DNA of 64,000 nucleotides from Methylophaga sp. UBA3192 (lineage in GTDB: Bacteria > Pseudomonadota > Gammaproteobacteria > Nitrosococcales > Methylophagaceae): NCBI GenBank assembly GCA_002363955.1, contig DEXE01000002.1, positions 1-64,000 on the forward strand, in the 5' to 3' direction. Both the position numbers and the translations under genes were made by a program. The notes under the pieces were generated by a model, which was given only the letters and a program-made list of their open reading frames with translations, did not search any database and was not told the DNA's origin. This document shows, piece after piece, positions 15,077 through 24,554 of the stretch (positions within the stretch are counted from its first letter, which is position 1; every line of letters begins with the position of its first letter).

Positions 15077-15744
15077 ACAGAAAAACGCTGATCATCTTCC
15101 GGGTGGGCACCGAGATCGGCAAAATGTTTTTCAATAATGGGCAGCACTTCTTCGGGGGTATCCACCAGGTGGAAGATATTCAGATCTTCCTGTTGAATAC
15201 AGCCGATACGCATTACTTCAGCCTGAAGCCAGTCAATCAGTCCTTTCCAGTATTCCGAACCATATAAAACGACAGGGAAATGACGAATTTTGCGGCTCTG
15301 GATCAGTGTTAACGCTTCAAAAAACTCATCCAGCGTACCGAAGCCACCCGGAAACACCACATAACCCATTGAGGATTTAACAAACATCAGTTTGCGGACA
15401 AAAAAGTAACGGAAACTCAGGCTAATATCCTGATTCGGATTAGGTTGCTGTTCCATCGGTAATTCAATATTGAGGCCAACCGAGTGGGCGCCCTGTTTAA
15501 ATGCCCCGGCATTGGCGGCATGCATAATGCCTGGCCCACCACCGGTAATCACCGAAAATTTTGCTTGTGAAAGTGACTGAGCAACCTGTTTGGCCGCCTG
15601 ATAATACGGTGAATCCTCTCGCAGGCAGGCACTGCCAAAAATGGATACGGCGGGGCCCAGTCCGTTAAGGGTTTCGATGCCATCAATTAATTCGGATTGA
15701 ATACGAAAAACTCGCCAGGCTTCTGATGTTTTTAAATCTTCCAC
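15073..15744 (-). CDS. LOG family (TIGR00730-type) nucleotide phosphoribohydrolase
   Basis: This 223-residue Rossmann-fold protein carries the two LOG signatures: GGGPGIMHAANAGAF and PGGFGTLDEFFEAL. LOG proteins, once misnamed lysine decarboxylases, cleave nucleoside 5'-monophosphates to a base and ribose 5-phosphate; in bacteria the role is nucleotide turnover, sometimes cytokinin release. The start is a GTG with CAGGA upstream. Its stop codon overlaps the hemN FNR box. The family assignment is firm, the physiological substrate is not. Confidence 0.9.
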   Translation of the reverse strand: MEDLKTSEAWRVFRIQSELIDGIETLNGLGPAVSIFGSACLREDSPYYQAAKQVAQSLSQAKFSVITGGGPGIMHAANAGAFKQGAHSVGLNIELPMEQQPNPNQDISLSFRYFFVRKLMFVKSSMGYVVFPGGFGTLDEFFEALTLIQSRKIRHFPVVLYGSEYWKGLIDWLQAEVMRIGCIQQEDLNIFHLVDTPEEVLPIIEKHFADLGAHPEDDQRFSV

Positions 15745-15840
15745 AATATTTTCCTGAGCTCTGTTTATCTCTCATCGCCACCACGGTTGGAGTCTGGATA
15801 TCACAATAATCAAAAGCCGCCACAGTTACAATCTGTGCCC

Positions 15841-15897
15841 GGGTCTGCTGATCTTTCATCGGTGCTTCTGTTGTGACTCTGAAAGATCAACTGACCC
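15841..15897. repeat. 57-bp miniature hairpin related to the repeat after cbbO
   Basis: The arms tgatctttca (15849-15858) and tgaaagatca (15880-15889) are perfect inverted copies, with looser pairing out to GGGTC and GACCC at the ends. The left half (gatctttcatc, then cttctgttgtga) and both ends match the 268-bp element at 41357-41624, so it looks like an internally deleted member of the same family. It lies between the LOG gene and purD. Confidence 0.7.
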
Positions 15898-16003
15898 TAA
15901 TGCTGGCTGCGATCAAACGGGTATAGCCATCTATTAATATTTGGTTATACAGACATCTACGGTATCATTGGCCGTTTCTTTTAGCAGGTATGGCAACAAC
16001 ATA

Positions 16004-17296
16004 ATGAAAGTTCTGGTCATTGGAAGTGGCGGTCGTGAGCATGCGCTGGCTTGGAAACTTAAACAATCACCGCGTTGCAGTGAAGTTTTTGTCGCGCCGG
16101 GCAATCCGGGAACCGCAAATGAAGAAGGTGTCAGCAATGTCGCCATTGCGGTAGATGATATTGATGCGCTGGTTACCTTTGCGCAGAAAAATGATATCGG
16201 CTTAACCGTTGTCGGCCCTGAGATCCCATTGGTTCAAGGCGTCGTTGATGCCTTTGAAAAAGCCGGTTTACGTTGTTTCGGTCCGAGTAAGGAAGCCGCC
16301 CAACTTGAAGCTTCTAAATCCTTCACTAAAGATTTTCTTGCCCGCCATCAAATCCCTACTGCCGCCTATCAGGTCTTTACTAATATCTCCAATGCGATTG
16401 AGTACATTCTGGAACGTGGTGCGCCCATCGTTGTAAAAGCAGATGGTCTGGCGGCCGGTAAAGGCGTTATCGTGGCGCAGACCGTTGAAGAAGCGATTGC
16501 GGCGGTTGAAGACATGCTATCGGGTAATGCCTTTGGTGAAGCGGGCCACCGTGTGGTCATCGAAGAATTTATGACCGGTGAAGAAGCCAGCTTTATTGTT
16601 ATGGTGGATGGTGAGCATATTCTGCCTTTGGCAACGTCTCAGGATCATAAAGCCCGCGATAACGGTGATAAAGGGCCGAATACTGGTGGCATGGGTGCGT
16701 ATTCTCCAGCGCCTGTCGTCACTGATACGGTATTTGATCGGGTGATGCGTGAAGTGATCGAACCTACTGTAAAAGGTATGGCGGCAGATGGCCGTCCATA
16801 CACCGGTTTTTTATATGCCGGTCTGATGATCGATGAAATGGGCGCACCACGAGTGGTGGAATATAACTGCCGGTTTGGTGACCCGGAAACCCAGCCAATC
16901 CTGATGCGTCTGCTGTCTGATTTAGTCGAATTGTGTGAAGCCGCTTTGGATAAACGTCTGGATGAGGTCACTGCTGAATGGGATCCACGTGCTGCCGTAG
17001 GGGTGGTGATGGCCGCTGGTGGTTATCCTGACAGCTATAAAAAAGGCGATGTGATTAGCGGACTGGATGTTGTGGATACCGCAGATACCCGCGTATTCCA
17101 TGCCGGAACGGCTTTTGATCAGGACAATGTCGTTACCGCGGGTGGCCGCGTGTTATGTGTGACGGCTCTTGGTCACGGTGTTGCCGCTGCTCAGCAACAG
17201 GCTTATGCTGGGGTGGCAAAAATTCATTGGCAGGATGCCTACTACCGGACCGATATTGCTTACCGTGCAGTTGCCCGCGAAAAACACCAGAACTGA
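16004..17296 (+). CDS. purD: Phosphoribosylamine-glycine ligase
   Basis: This 430-residue ATP-grasp enzyme makes glycinamide ribonucleotide in purine synthesis. It starts MKVLVIGSGGREHALAWKL and contains ADGLAAGKGVI, DHKARDNGDKGPNTGGMGAY and EYNCRFGDPETQ, all PurD signatures. The open frame extends 21 codons further upstream, but the family start and spacing favour the ATG at 16004. The ORF is followed at 28 bases by prk, which may share its transcript. The usual partner purH is not next to it. Confidence 0.96.
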   Translation: MKVLVIGSGGREHALAWKLKQSPRCSEVFVAPGNPGTANEEGVSNVAIAVDDIDALVTFAQKNDIGLTVVGPEIPLVQGVVDAFEKAGLRCFGPSKEAAQLEASKSFTKDFLARHQIPTAAYQVFTNISNAIEYILERGAPIVVKADGLAAGKGVIVAQTVEEAIAAVEDMLSGNAFGEAGHRVVIEEFMTGEEASFIVMVDGEHILPLATSQDHKARDNGDKGPNTGGMGAYSPAPVVTDTVFDRVMREVIEPTVKGMAADGRPYTGFLYAGLMIDEMGAPRVVEYNCRFGDPETQPILMRLLSDLVELCEAALDKRLDEVTAEWDPRAAVGVVMAAGGYPDSYKKGDVISGLDVVDTADTRVFHAGTAFDQDNVVTAGGRVLCVTALGHGVAAAQQQAYAGVAKIHWQDAYYRTDIAYRAVAREKHQN

Positions 17297-17324
17297 TAGC
17301 TTACGACTTTAAGGAGAAGGCGGA

Positions 17325-18197
17325 ATGTCTGTGTCCCATCCGATCATTGCGGTAACTGGTTCATCTGGTGCTGGAACATCAACGGTAAAACAGGCATTTG
17401 AGGATGTTTTTCGTCGTACTAACGTTAAACCGGTTGTCGTTGAAGGTGACAGTTTTCATCGATACAACCGTGAAGAGATGCGAGCTGCTGTGGCCAGGGC
17501 TGAAGCAGAAGGACGTGCACTGACGCATTTTGGACCGGAAGCCAATCATCTCGATAGACTGGAAAGATTATTTCAGACCTATTCAGAAACAGGTCGTGGC
17601 GAAAAACGCTATTACATTCATGATGAATCTGAAGCGGTTAAATTCAATCAACCGCCGGGTACGTTTACCGAATGGGAAGAGCTGGATACTGACAGCGATT
17701 TATTGTTTTATGAAGGATTGCATGGCGGCATCGTCACAGATGAAGTCAATATCGCCCAGCACACCGACTTATTGATTGGTGTGGTGCCGGTTATCAATAT
17801 CGAGTGGATTCAGAAGATCAAACGTGATTGTGCCAACCGTGGCTATTCGCAGGATGCCGTGGTCGACATTATCCTTAAGCGTATGCCGGATTATATTCAC
17901 CATATTACACCGCAGTTTTCACGTACCCACATTAACTTTCAGCGGGTGCCGTTGATTGATACCTCCAACCCATTTGTGATGCGCGAAATACCTACAGCAG
18001 ATGAAAGTCTGTGTGTGATTCGCTTTAAGGATCCAAAGATGGCTGATTTTCCCTATTACCTGTCGATGCTGAAAGATTCGTTTATGTCACGGCCAAATAA
18101 CATGGTGGTTCCTGGAGTAAAAATGGGTCTGGCCATGGAAATAATTCTGATGCCATTTATTGAAGAAATGATGCATAAAAAACGCCAACGTGGTTAA
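17325..18197 (+). CDS. prk: Phosphoribulokinase
   Basis: This 290-residue enzyme phosphorylates ribulose 5-phosphate to ribulose 1,5-bisphosphate, the RuBisCO substrate. The P-loop is GSSGAGTST (residues 12-20), followed by EGDSFHRYNREEMR and HFGPEANHLDRLE; the length suits the proteobacterial octameric class. An AAGGAGAAGGCGG ribosome binding site is strong. It sits between purD and tsaC, 18 kb away from cbbLS, so the two halves of the CO2-fixation shunt are under separate promoters. Its presence makes a working Calvin cycle, rather than a stray RuBisCO, likely. Confidence 0.95.
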   Translation: MSVSHPIIAVTGSSGAGTSTVKQAFEDVFRRTNVKPVVVEGDSFHRYNREEMRAAVARAEAEGRALTHFGPEANHLDRLERLFQTYSETGRGEKRYYIHDESEAVKFNQPPGTFTEWEELDTDSDLLFYEGLHGGIVTDEVNIAQHTDLLIGVVPVINIEWIQKIKRDCANRGYSQDAVVDIILKRMPDYIHHITPQFSRTHINFQRVPLIDTSNPFVMREIPTADESLCVIRFKDPKMADFPYYLSMLKDSFMSRPNNMVVPGVKMGLAMEIILMPFIEEMMHKKRQRG

Positions 18198-18230
18198 TTA
18201 GGTATCGAAAAGAAGCGAAATGAGTCGAAT

Positions 18231-18785
18231 ATGAGTTTTTCAGATTGGCAGTTACGACAAGCATGCCATGCTTTACAGGAGGATGGTGTCATTGCCTATC
18301 CGACTGAAGCGATATTTGGTGTTGGCTGTGACCCGTGGAGTGAAACAGCCATTATCAAATTGCTGGCGCTGAAACGCCGACCATTGGAAAAGGGGCTAAT
18401 TCTGATCGCAGCTGATTTCAATCAATTGCAGGATTTCATTCAACCTTTATCCGCCGAACTTCTGGCGAAGGTAAACCAAACCTGGCCTGGCCCGACGACC
18501 TGGTTACTGCCTGTTCGTGAGTCGATTTCCCCTTTATTAACCGGTGGTCGTCAGACATTGGCGGTCCGAGTCACGGCACATCCTTTAGCGGCAGAGTTAT
18601 CACGTCGATTTGGCGGGCCTCTGGTTTCAAGCAGCGCAAATATTACCGGTCTGCGCCCCGCCAGAAATGTGCATCAGGTGCATTGGCAGTTACCTGAGCT
18701 GGATTATGTGCTGCCCGGTGCATTGGGCGGTGCCACTAAGCCATCAACCATTCGTGATGCATTAACTGACGAGGTGCTGCGATGA
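18231..18785 (+). CDS. tsaC: Threonylcarbamoyl-AMP synthase
   Basis: This 184-residue protein of the YrdC family makes threonylcarbamoyl-adenylate for t6A37 modification of ANN-decoding tRNAs. It shows the family pattern: GVIAYPTEAIFGVGCDP at the start, LLALKRRPLEKGLILI (the KxR nucleotide-binding region) and PLVSSSANITG. The short form without a Sua5 domain is TsaC. Its stop overlaps the hemF start as ATGA, so the two are translationally coupled, an arrangement known from other gammaproteobacteria. Confidence 0.95.
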   Translation: MSFSDWQLRQACHALQEDGVIAYPTEAIFGVGCDPWSETAIIKLLALKRRPLEKGLILIAADFNQLQDFIQPLSAELLAKVNQTWPGPTTWLLPVRESISPLLTGGRQTLAVRVTAHPLAAELSRRFGGPLVSSSANITGLRPARNVHQVHWQLPELDYVLPGALGGATKPSTIRDALTDEVLR

Positions 18786-19705
18786 GTGCACCTGATATAA
18801 ATGCGGTACGTGAGTATTTACTCTCACTGCAAGATACTATCTGTAATGAAGTTGAAATTACCGATGGCAAAGAGAAATTTGCCGAAGATGCCTGGCAGCG
18901 TCCGGCTGGCGGTGGGGGCCGGACCCGCGTCTTAAACAACGGTGCTGTATTCGAACAGGCCGGGGTCAATTTTTCTGAAGTCAGTGGTGATAATTTACCG
19001 CCCTCAGCAACAGCCAGCCGTCCTGAATTAGCCGGACGCAGCTTTCAGGCGATGGGCGTTTCACTGGTGATCCATCCGCATAATCCTTATGTACCCACCT
19101 CACATGCCAATGTGCGTTTTTTTGTGGCTGAGAAAGCGGGTGAAGAACCTATCTGGTGGTTTGGTGGCGGTTATGATCTGACACCGTATTACACCTTTGA
19201 TGAAGACGTAATTCACTGGCATCAAACCGCTAAAAGCGCTTGTGATCCTTTTGGTGACAGTGTTTATGAAGCGTACAAAAAATGGTGCGATGACTATTTC
19301 TTTATCAAGCATCGCAACGAGCCGCGAGGCGTTGGCGGTTTATTTTTTGATGATTTGAATGAGCCGAATTTTAGCCACTGTTTTGCTTTGTTGCGCAATG
19401 TTGGCGACAGTTACACCGCAGCCTATTTACCGATTGTCGAACGTCGTAAGGATATGCCTTATACCGAAGCGCAGCGTGATTTTCAGTTATATCGTCGTGG
19501 TCGCTACGTAGAGTTTAATCTGGTGTATGACCGCGGAACACTTTTTGGCTTGCAATCCGGCGGTCGCACCGAGTCGATTCTGATGTCACTGCCACCCCTA
19601 GTGAAATGGCGCTATAACTGGCAACCTGAACCGGGTTCTGCTGAAGCCCGGCTATATGATCATTATCTGCAGCCTCAGGATTGGCTGACGTTAAAAGCGA
19701 AATAG
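18782..19705 (+). CDS. hemF: Oxygen-dependent coproporphyrinogen III oxidase
   Basis: This 307-residue enzyme converts coproporphyrinogen III to protoporphyrinogen IX with O2. HemF marks include RPAGGGGRTRVL, the conserved HPHNPYVPTSHANVRFF block, WWFGGGYDLTPYY and KWCDDYFFIKHRNEPRGVGG. It starts within the tsaC stop (4-base overlap) and ends 3 bases from the convergent prfA stop, so the two opposing genes have no room for a separate terminator. With hemN at 13613 it gives aerobic and low-oxygen heme routes. Confidence 0.97.
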   Translation: MSAPDINAVREYLLSLQDTICNEVEITDGKEKFAEDAWQRPAGGGGRTRVLNNGAVFEQAGVNFSEVSGDNLPPSATASRPELAGRSFQAMGVSLVIHPHNPYVPTSHANVRFFVAEKAGEEPIWWFGGGYDLTPYYTFDEDVIHWHQTAKSACDPFGDSVYEAYKKWCDDYFFIKHRNEPRGVGGLFFDDLNEPNFSHCFALLRNVGDSYTAAYLPIVERRKDMPYTEAQRDFQLYRRGRYVEFNLVYDRGTLFGLQSGGRTESILMSLPPLVKWRYNWQPEPGSAEARLYDHYLQPQDWLTLKAK

Positions 19706-19708
19706 GGC

Positions 19709-20797
19709 TTAGGAGTCTTTCGAGAGTAACGCCAACTGATCGGCCTGATATTCGCTGATTAATGGATCAATTACCTGATCCAGCTGACCCGACATGACTT
19801 CATCCAGTTTATACAGCGTCAGATTGATCCGATGATCGGTAATACGCCCCTGAGGGTAGTTATAGGTACGGATGCGTTCACTGCGATCGCCACTGCCCAC
19901 TAATAACCGCCGGGTTTCCGCCTGCTCTGATGCTTGTTTTTCTTCCTTGGCAGCCATGATGCGCGACTGTAAAACCGACATCGCTTTGGCGCGGTTTTTA
20001 TGTTGTGAACGTTCTTCCTGGCACTCAACAATAATGCCTGTTGGAATATGGGTAATACGTACGGCTGAATCAGTGGTGTTAACGTGCTGACCACCGGCAC
20101 CGGAGGAACGGAACGTATCCATTTTGATATCAGCAGGGTTGATTTCAATCTGATCGATTTCATCGGCTTCCGGCAAAATAGCTACTGTGCAGGCTGAGGT
20201 ATGAATACGGCCCTGCGATTCGGTTTCCGGAACCCGTTGCACACGATGCGCGCCGGATTCAAACTTCAGCCGTGAATAGGCTCCCTCGCCGACAATACGG
20301 GCGATAATTTCTTTATATCCGCCATGTTCACCTTCCTGAGCGTTGAGTATTTCGACCTGCCAGCGGCGGGACTCTGCGTAGCGGGTGTACATACGGAACA
20401 AATCACCGGAAAAAATGGCGGCTTCATCACCGCCGGTGCCAGCACGAACCTCGAGAAAGATATTACGTTGATCATTGGGATCTTTAGGTAACAGCAGTTT
20501 TTGCAAGTCAATCGCCAGCTGTTCCTGTTTTTCCTCAGCGATGGCTAACTCTTCTCTGGCCATTTCACGCAGCTCAGGATCTTTTTCCTGCAGCATTGTC
20601 TGAGCATCTTTCAAATCACTTAATGTCTGCAAATACATGCCAAAGTGTTTTACAACAGGCTCTAGCTGCGCATATTCCTGCGATAAGGTGCGAAATTTAT
20701 TCTGATTGGCCATGGTTTCCGGATCGGAAAGCAGGCCACTGATCTCTTCATGGCGATCAACTAAGGCTTCAAGTTTATGCCTGATGGAATCTTTCAC
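19709..20797 (-). CDS. prfA: Peptide chain release factor 1
   Basis: This 362-residue class I release factor recognises UAA and UAG and triggers peptide release. The GGQ motif is in RSSGAGGQHVNTTDSAVRITH-like sequence in domain 3, and the N-terminal domain shows VRAGTGGDEAAIF. It follows hemA by 3 bases in the classic hemA-prfA order. The usual third gene, prmC, which methylates the GGQ glutamine, is absent here because hemF abuts on the opposite strand. Confidence 0.97.
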   Translation of the reverse strand: MKDSIRHKLEALVDRHEEISGLLSDPETMANQNKFRTLSQEYAQLEPVVKHFGMYLQTLSDLKDAQTMLQEKDPELREMAREELAIAEEKQEQLAIDLQKLLLPKDPNDQRNIFLEVRAGTGGDEAAIFSGDLFRMYTRYAESRRWQVEILNAQEGEHGGYKEIIARIVGEGAYSRLKFESGAHRVQRVPETESQGRIHTSACTVAILPEADEIDQIEINPADIKMDTFRSSGAGGQHVNTTDSAVRITHIPTGIIVECQEERSQHKNRAKAMSVLQSRIMAAKEEKQASEQAETRRLLVGSGDRSERIRTYNYPQGRITDHRINLTLYKLDEVMSGQLDQVIDPLISEYQADQLALLSKDS

Positions 20798-20800
20798 AGA

Positions 20801-22060
20801 TCAATCCTTAATATTAAATAAACGACGGGCAGCATCAATCATGGGATTATTTTCATCTGATTCAAATGCCGATTGTCGCAGTTGTCTACTGGGTTCGTGT
20901 AATAGTTTGTTGGTTAATGTGCGGGCCAGTTCGGTCATGACTATTTCGGCACTCATGCCCTGTTCCAGCTGGCGTAACGCTTTATCAACAGCCTGGGTGC
21001 TCAGCATTTGTCCCTGATCACGTATCGCTCTGATCACCGGAACAGCATCCTGACTCCGCATCCAGCCGGCAAAATGATCGGCCTGAGTATCAATAATTTC
21101 CTCAGCCTGCTTGGCGGCGTCACGGCGGGACTGTAAATTCTCTTCAATAATGTCGTGCAGATCATCAACGGTATAAAGATAGATATCTTCCAGCTGGCCG
21201 ACTTCGGCTTCAATATCACGGGGCACGGCAATATCCACCATAAAAATGGGCCGCCGTTTGCGTTGTTTCAACGCGCTTTCGACAGTCCCTTTTCCTAAAA
21301 TAGGTAATTGACTGGCGGTCGAGCTGATCACGATATCGGCTTCAGCAAGGTGGGCCGGGATTTCACTTAAACTGATGGCGTAGCCATTCACCGACGTTGC
21401 CAGCATATGTGCTCTTTCAACGGTACGGTTAGCGATAATCAAACGTTTAATGCCATTATCAAATAAGTGACGTGCCACCAGTTCAATGGTTTCTCCGGCA
21501 CCGATTAATAACGCGGTTGATTCCGCCAGATTACTGAAAATCTGCTTTGCCAGACTGACAGCAGCGAAGGCGACTGAAACCGGACTGTTACCAATGGCGG
21601 TATCCGTGCGTACTTGTTTGGCAACGGCAAAGGCATGCTGGAACAGACGACCTAATGATTTTCCCAGCGCTTTTGCATTCAGGGCCTGAGTGTAAGCTGT
21701 TTTTAGCTGACCGAGAATCTGCGGCTCACCTAACACTAACGAATCCAGACCACTGGCGACACGAAATAAATGCCTGACTGCATCCGCACCTTCATAGTGA
21801 TAAAGGTAGGACTGTAACGCAGTGGCATCCTGTTGCTGAAAGTTATGCAACCATAACAGGACGCTATTGTCATAATCCTCGTCCAGGTGACAGTATATTT
21901 CGGTGCGATTGCAGGTTGATACAATGACTGCTTCAATGACGCTGTCATTTAACATCAGTGACGCTAAAGCCAAAGGTAATTTATCAGCATCAAAGCTAAG
22001 CTTCTCGCGCACAGCAACCGGAGCGGTTGTGTGATTAATGCCGTAAGTGACAAGATGCAT
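20801..22060 (-). CDS. hemA: Glutamyl-tRNA reductase
   Basis: This 419-residue enzyme reduces glutamyl-tRNA to glutamate-1-semialdehyde, the first step of the C5 heme pathway. The start MHLVTYGINHTTAPVAVREK, the nucleophile Cys50 in STCNRTEIY, the GLDSLVLGEPQILGQLK block and an NADPH-binding domain (LLIGAGETIELVARHL) define it. It is divergent from the TPR-lolB-ispE operon, with a 122-base shared promoter region, and is followed by prfA. Confidence 0.97.
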   Translation of the reverse strand: MHLVTYGINHTTAPVAVREKLSFDADKLPLALASLMLNDSVIEAVIVSTCNRTEIYCHLDEDYDNSVLLWLHNFQQQDATALQSYLYHYEGADAVRHLFRVASGLDSLVLGEPQILGQLKTAYTQALNAKALGKSLGRLFQHAFAVAKQVRTDTAIGNSPVSVAFAAVSLAKQIFSNLAESTALLIGAGETIELVARHLFDNGIKRLIIANRTVERAHMLATSVNGYAISLSEIPAHLAEADIVISSTASQLPILGKGTVESALKQRKRRPIFMVDIAVPRDIEAEVGQLEDIYLYTVDDLHDIIEENLQSRRDAAKQAEEIIDTQADHFAGWMRSQDAVPVIRAIRDQGQMLSTQAVDKALRQLEQGMSAEIVMTELARTLTNKLLHEPSRQLRQSAFESDENNPMIDAARRLFNIKD

Positions 22061-22182
22061 AATTAAGGAGTCGTGTTGTATGCTGTTAAACTTTACAGCC
22101 TTCAGCTAAGTTGTCTGATATTTCGGTCTGGATAAGACTAATTCGCCATTCTATCAAACTCAATCAGTCAGGTCGTTGAATT

Positions 22183-23958
22183 ATGGATTTATTGCAACAG
22201 TTACACTGTCATTCCAAACAGTTTGCCGCTTCGGCAACTTGGTTGATGATACCTATTTTACTGTTTGGATGCGCTGCTACTGCTCAGCAATCAGACGAAA
22301 GCGCTACACTGCAACAGATTGACTTAAACAAACCTGAAGTGGTCGATACTGCGCAACCTGCAATGGATTTGCCACTTACGCCGGAACTGGTTTATTACGT
22401 ACTTGCCGCTGAAATTGCCGGGCAACGCGGACAACTGGACATCGCGGTGGATTTATACAATCAGGCAGCAGAAATAACCGACTCGCCCAATCTGGCAGGT
22501 CGTTCCGCGCGAATATCTACTTTTTCCCGGGATCCCAAACGCATCAATCGGGCATTGACTCGCTGGCAGGAAGTTTCACCGGACGAAGCCGAAGTCTATG
22601 TGATGCGGGTGCCGTTTTTGTTAATGGAAGATAACTACCCTGAAGTGGTTAAAAACATGAACAAGGCATTTGCTCTGGAGCCGGAAAATAAAGAAAGATA
22701 TCTGGAAAGTCTGGCTGCCAATTTAAGTGAAAAAGGCGATCCGGAAAGAGGTTTACAGACCATTCTGGAATTGGATATCTATAAAAATGACGATCCGGCA
22801 GCACGTTTTACTTACGCCCGGCTGGCGGCATATTTCCAGCGATTTGATGTTGCCGAAATGACCGTGGATGAATTGCTCGAGGAAGAGCCACGCAACGAAG
22901 CGTATCTGGCATTAAAAGCGGATTTACTGCAAACATTCAACAAAAGTGACGAAGCATTAAAACTTATTGCCAAAGCGGCAGAGCAGGAAGGGGCCAGTGA
23001 ATCCTTACGCTTTACCTATGGCAAATTATTAGGGGAAAGCGGTCAATCGGAAAAAGCCAAACGGGTTTTTGAAGAATTGAATCTGGAAAACCCGGATAAT
23101 CCGGACGTCATTTTTGCACTGGGACTATTGGCGTTAGAGCGTGAAGATGGACAAACCGCCAAGACCTTTTTCAGTCAGTTATTACAAATGGGTGATGCCG
23201 GAGGCCAGGCCAGTTATTTTATGGGCCTTGCAGAAGAAATGAATGACAATATTGATTCTGCGCTGGTGTGGTTTGCTTCTGTACCTGTAGACAGCCAACG
23301 ATTTGAAATGGCGCAAACCCGTTATATCAATCTGCTTGCTGAACAAGGTGACATTGATAAAGCACGGAAACATTTGCAATTACTGCGTCAGGAACGTCCA
23401 CAGCAGGCGATTGATTTTTATTTGTTTGAGTCTGCTTTCTTACGCGACCAAGGCATGCCGGAAGAGTCTGTTAATGTGTTAAGTGAAGCATTGGTTAATT
23501 ATCCGGGCAATCTGGATTTGCTGTACAGCCGAGCCATGGTGGCAGAATCGATAGATAACCTGGAAATGCTGGAAACCGATTTACGAACCATGTTGCAAAT
23601 CGATCCGAATAATTCTCAGGCTTTAAATGCATTGGGTTATACCCTGACAGATCGCACTGACCGTCATGAAGAAGCGTTAGAGCTGATTAATAAGGCTCTG
23701 GAGTTGCGTCCCAATGATCCGTATTACCTGGATAGTCTGGGCTGGGTATATTACCGAATGGGTGATTTGGAAAAAGCGGAATATTATTTGCGGGAAGCAG
23801 TCGCTATTCAGGCTGATGTGGAATTCCTGGCGCATCTCGGGGAAGTTCTCTGGGTGCAGAATAAAAAATCAGAGGCCAGAAAATACTGGAGTGAAGCGTC
23901 AAAACTGGATGCTGAAAACAAAGTGCTTCAGGAAACATTGCAACGGTTGACCAAATGA
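22183..23958 (+). CDS. TPR-repeat lipoprotein upstream of lolB
   Basis: This 591-residue protein is predicted to be lipid-anchored: a hydrophobic stretch ends in LLFGCAA, with Cys near residue 30. The rest is helical and rich in tetratricopeptide repeats, clearest at the C-terminus (ALNALGYTLTDRTDRHEEAL, then DSLGWVYYRMGDLEKAEYYL). Its stop overlaps the lolB start by 4 bases (ATGA). A large TPR protein in front of lolB-ispE is a common gammaproteobacterial arrangement. The molecular role is not established; a scaffold in outer-membrane or envelope assembly is a reasonable inference. Confidence 0.85.
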   Translation: MDLLQQLHCHSKQFAASATWLMIPILLFGCAATAQQSDESATLQQIDLNKPEVVDTAQPAMDLPLTPELVYYVLAAEIAGQRGQLDIAVDLYNQAAEITDSPNLAGRSARISTFSRDPKRINRALTRWQEVSPDEAEVYVMRVPFLLMEDNYPEVVKNMNKAFALEPENKERYLESLAANLSEKGDPERGLQTILELDIYKNDDPAARFTYARLAAYFQRFDVAEMTVDELLEEEPRNEAYLALKADLLQTFNKSDEALKLIAKAAEQEGASESLRFTYGKLLGESGQSEKAKRVFEELNLENPDNPDVIFALGLLALEREDGQTAKTFFSQLLQMGDAGGQASYFMGLAEEMNDNIDSALVWFASVPVDSQRFEMAQTRYINLLAEQGDIDKARKHLQLLRQERPQQAIDFYLFESAFLRDQGMPEESVNVLSEALVNYPGNLDLLYSRAMVAESIDNLEMLETDLRTMLQIDPNNSQALNALGYTLTDRTDRHEEALELINKALELRPNDPYYLDSLGWVYYRMGDLEKAEYYLREAVAIQADVEFLAHLGEVLWVQNKKSEARKYWSEASKLDAENKVLQETLQRLTK

Positions 23959-24554
23959 AACAACTGTTGGTGATTTTGGCGGTCAGTTTGCTGACCGCCT
24001 GTACTCCGTTCTGGCAAACAAAACCACTCGCCCCTGCAGAAGTTCTGTGGGAAAACCATCAAACATCATTAAAGCAGTTAAACGACTGGTCATTTCGTGG
24101 CCGGACAGTGATAAGACAGGACAAAGAAGGCTGGAATGTCGGCGTGACCTGGCAGCAACACCAGGATGATTTCACTATTCGTCTGATAGGTCCGTTTTCT
24201 CAGGGAGCCGTTGAATTAAAAGGTGACGATGAGCTGGTCACAATGACGTTTTCCGATGGCCAAACCTATTCTGCTACTACTCCTGAGCAGCTTCTGGCAG
24301 AAGTGATGGGTTGGTTGCTACCCGTTAGCGCCCTGCGCGACTGGGTGAGAGGCTTACCGTATTCAGCGATTAAGATCGACGGCAAAACACTGGATGACAA
24401 AGGCCGATTGATGACGCTATCTCAAGCTGGCTGGGAAGTTGAGTTTATCGATTATGTACCGTTGGAAGGTAATGATGTGCCGGCCAAAATATTCATTGAG
24501 CATCCCGAGTTAAGTATCCGATTGGTAATGAATGGCTGGAAAGTTGGTAAATGA
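23955..24554 (+). CDS. lolB: Outer-membrane lipoprotein receptor LolB
   Basis: This 199-residue lipoprotein (lipobox LLTAC, Cys16) accepts lipoproteins from LolA and inserts them in the outer membrane. WSFRGRTVIRQDKEGWNVGV and WLLPVSALRDWVRGLP are typical LolB segments, and the length fits. It is translationally coupled at both ends (4-base overlaps with the TPR gene and ispE). Confidence 0.92.
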   Translation: MKQLLVILAVSLLTACTPFWQTKPLAPAEVLWENHQTSLKQLNDWSFRGRTVIRQDKEGWNVGVTWQQHQDDFTIRLIGPFSQGAVELKGDDELVTMTFSDGQTYSATTPEQLLAEVMGWLLPVSALRDWVRGLPYSAIKIDGKTLDDKGRLMTLSQAGWEVEFIDYVPLEGNDVPAKIFIEHPELSIRLVMNGWKVGK

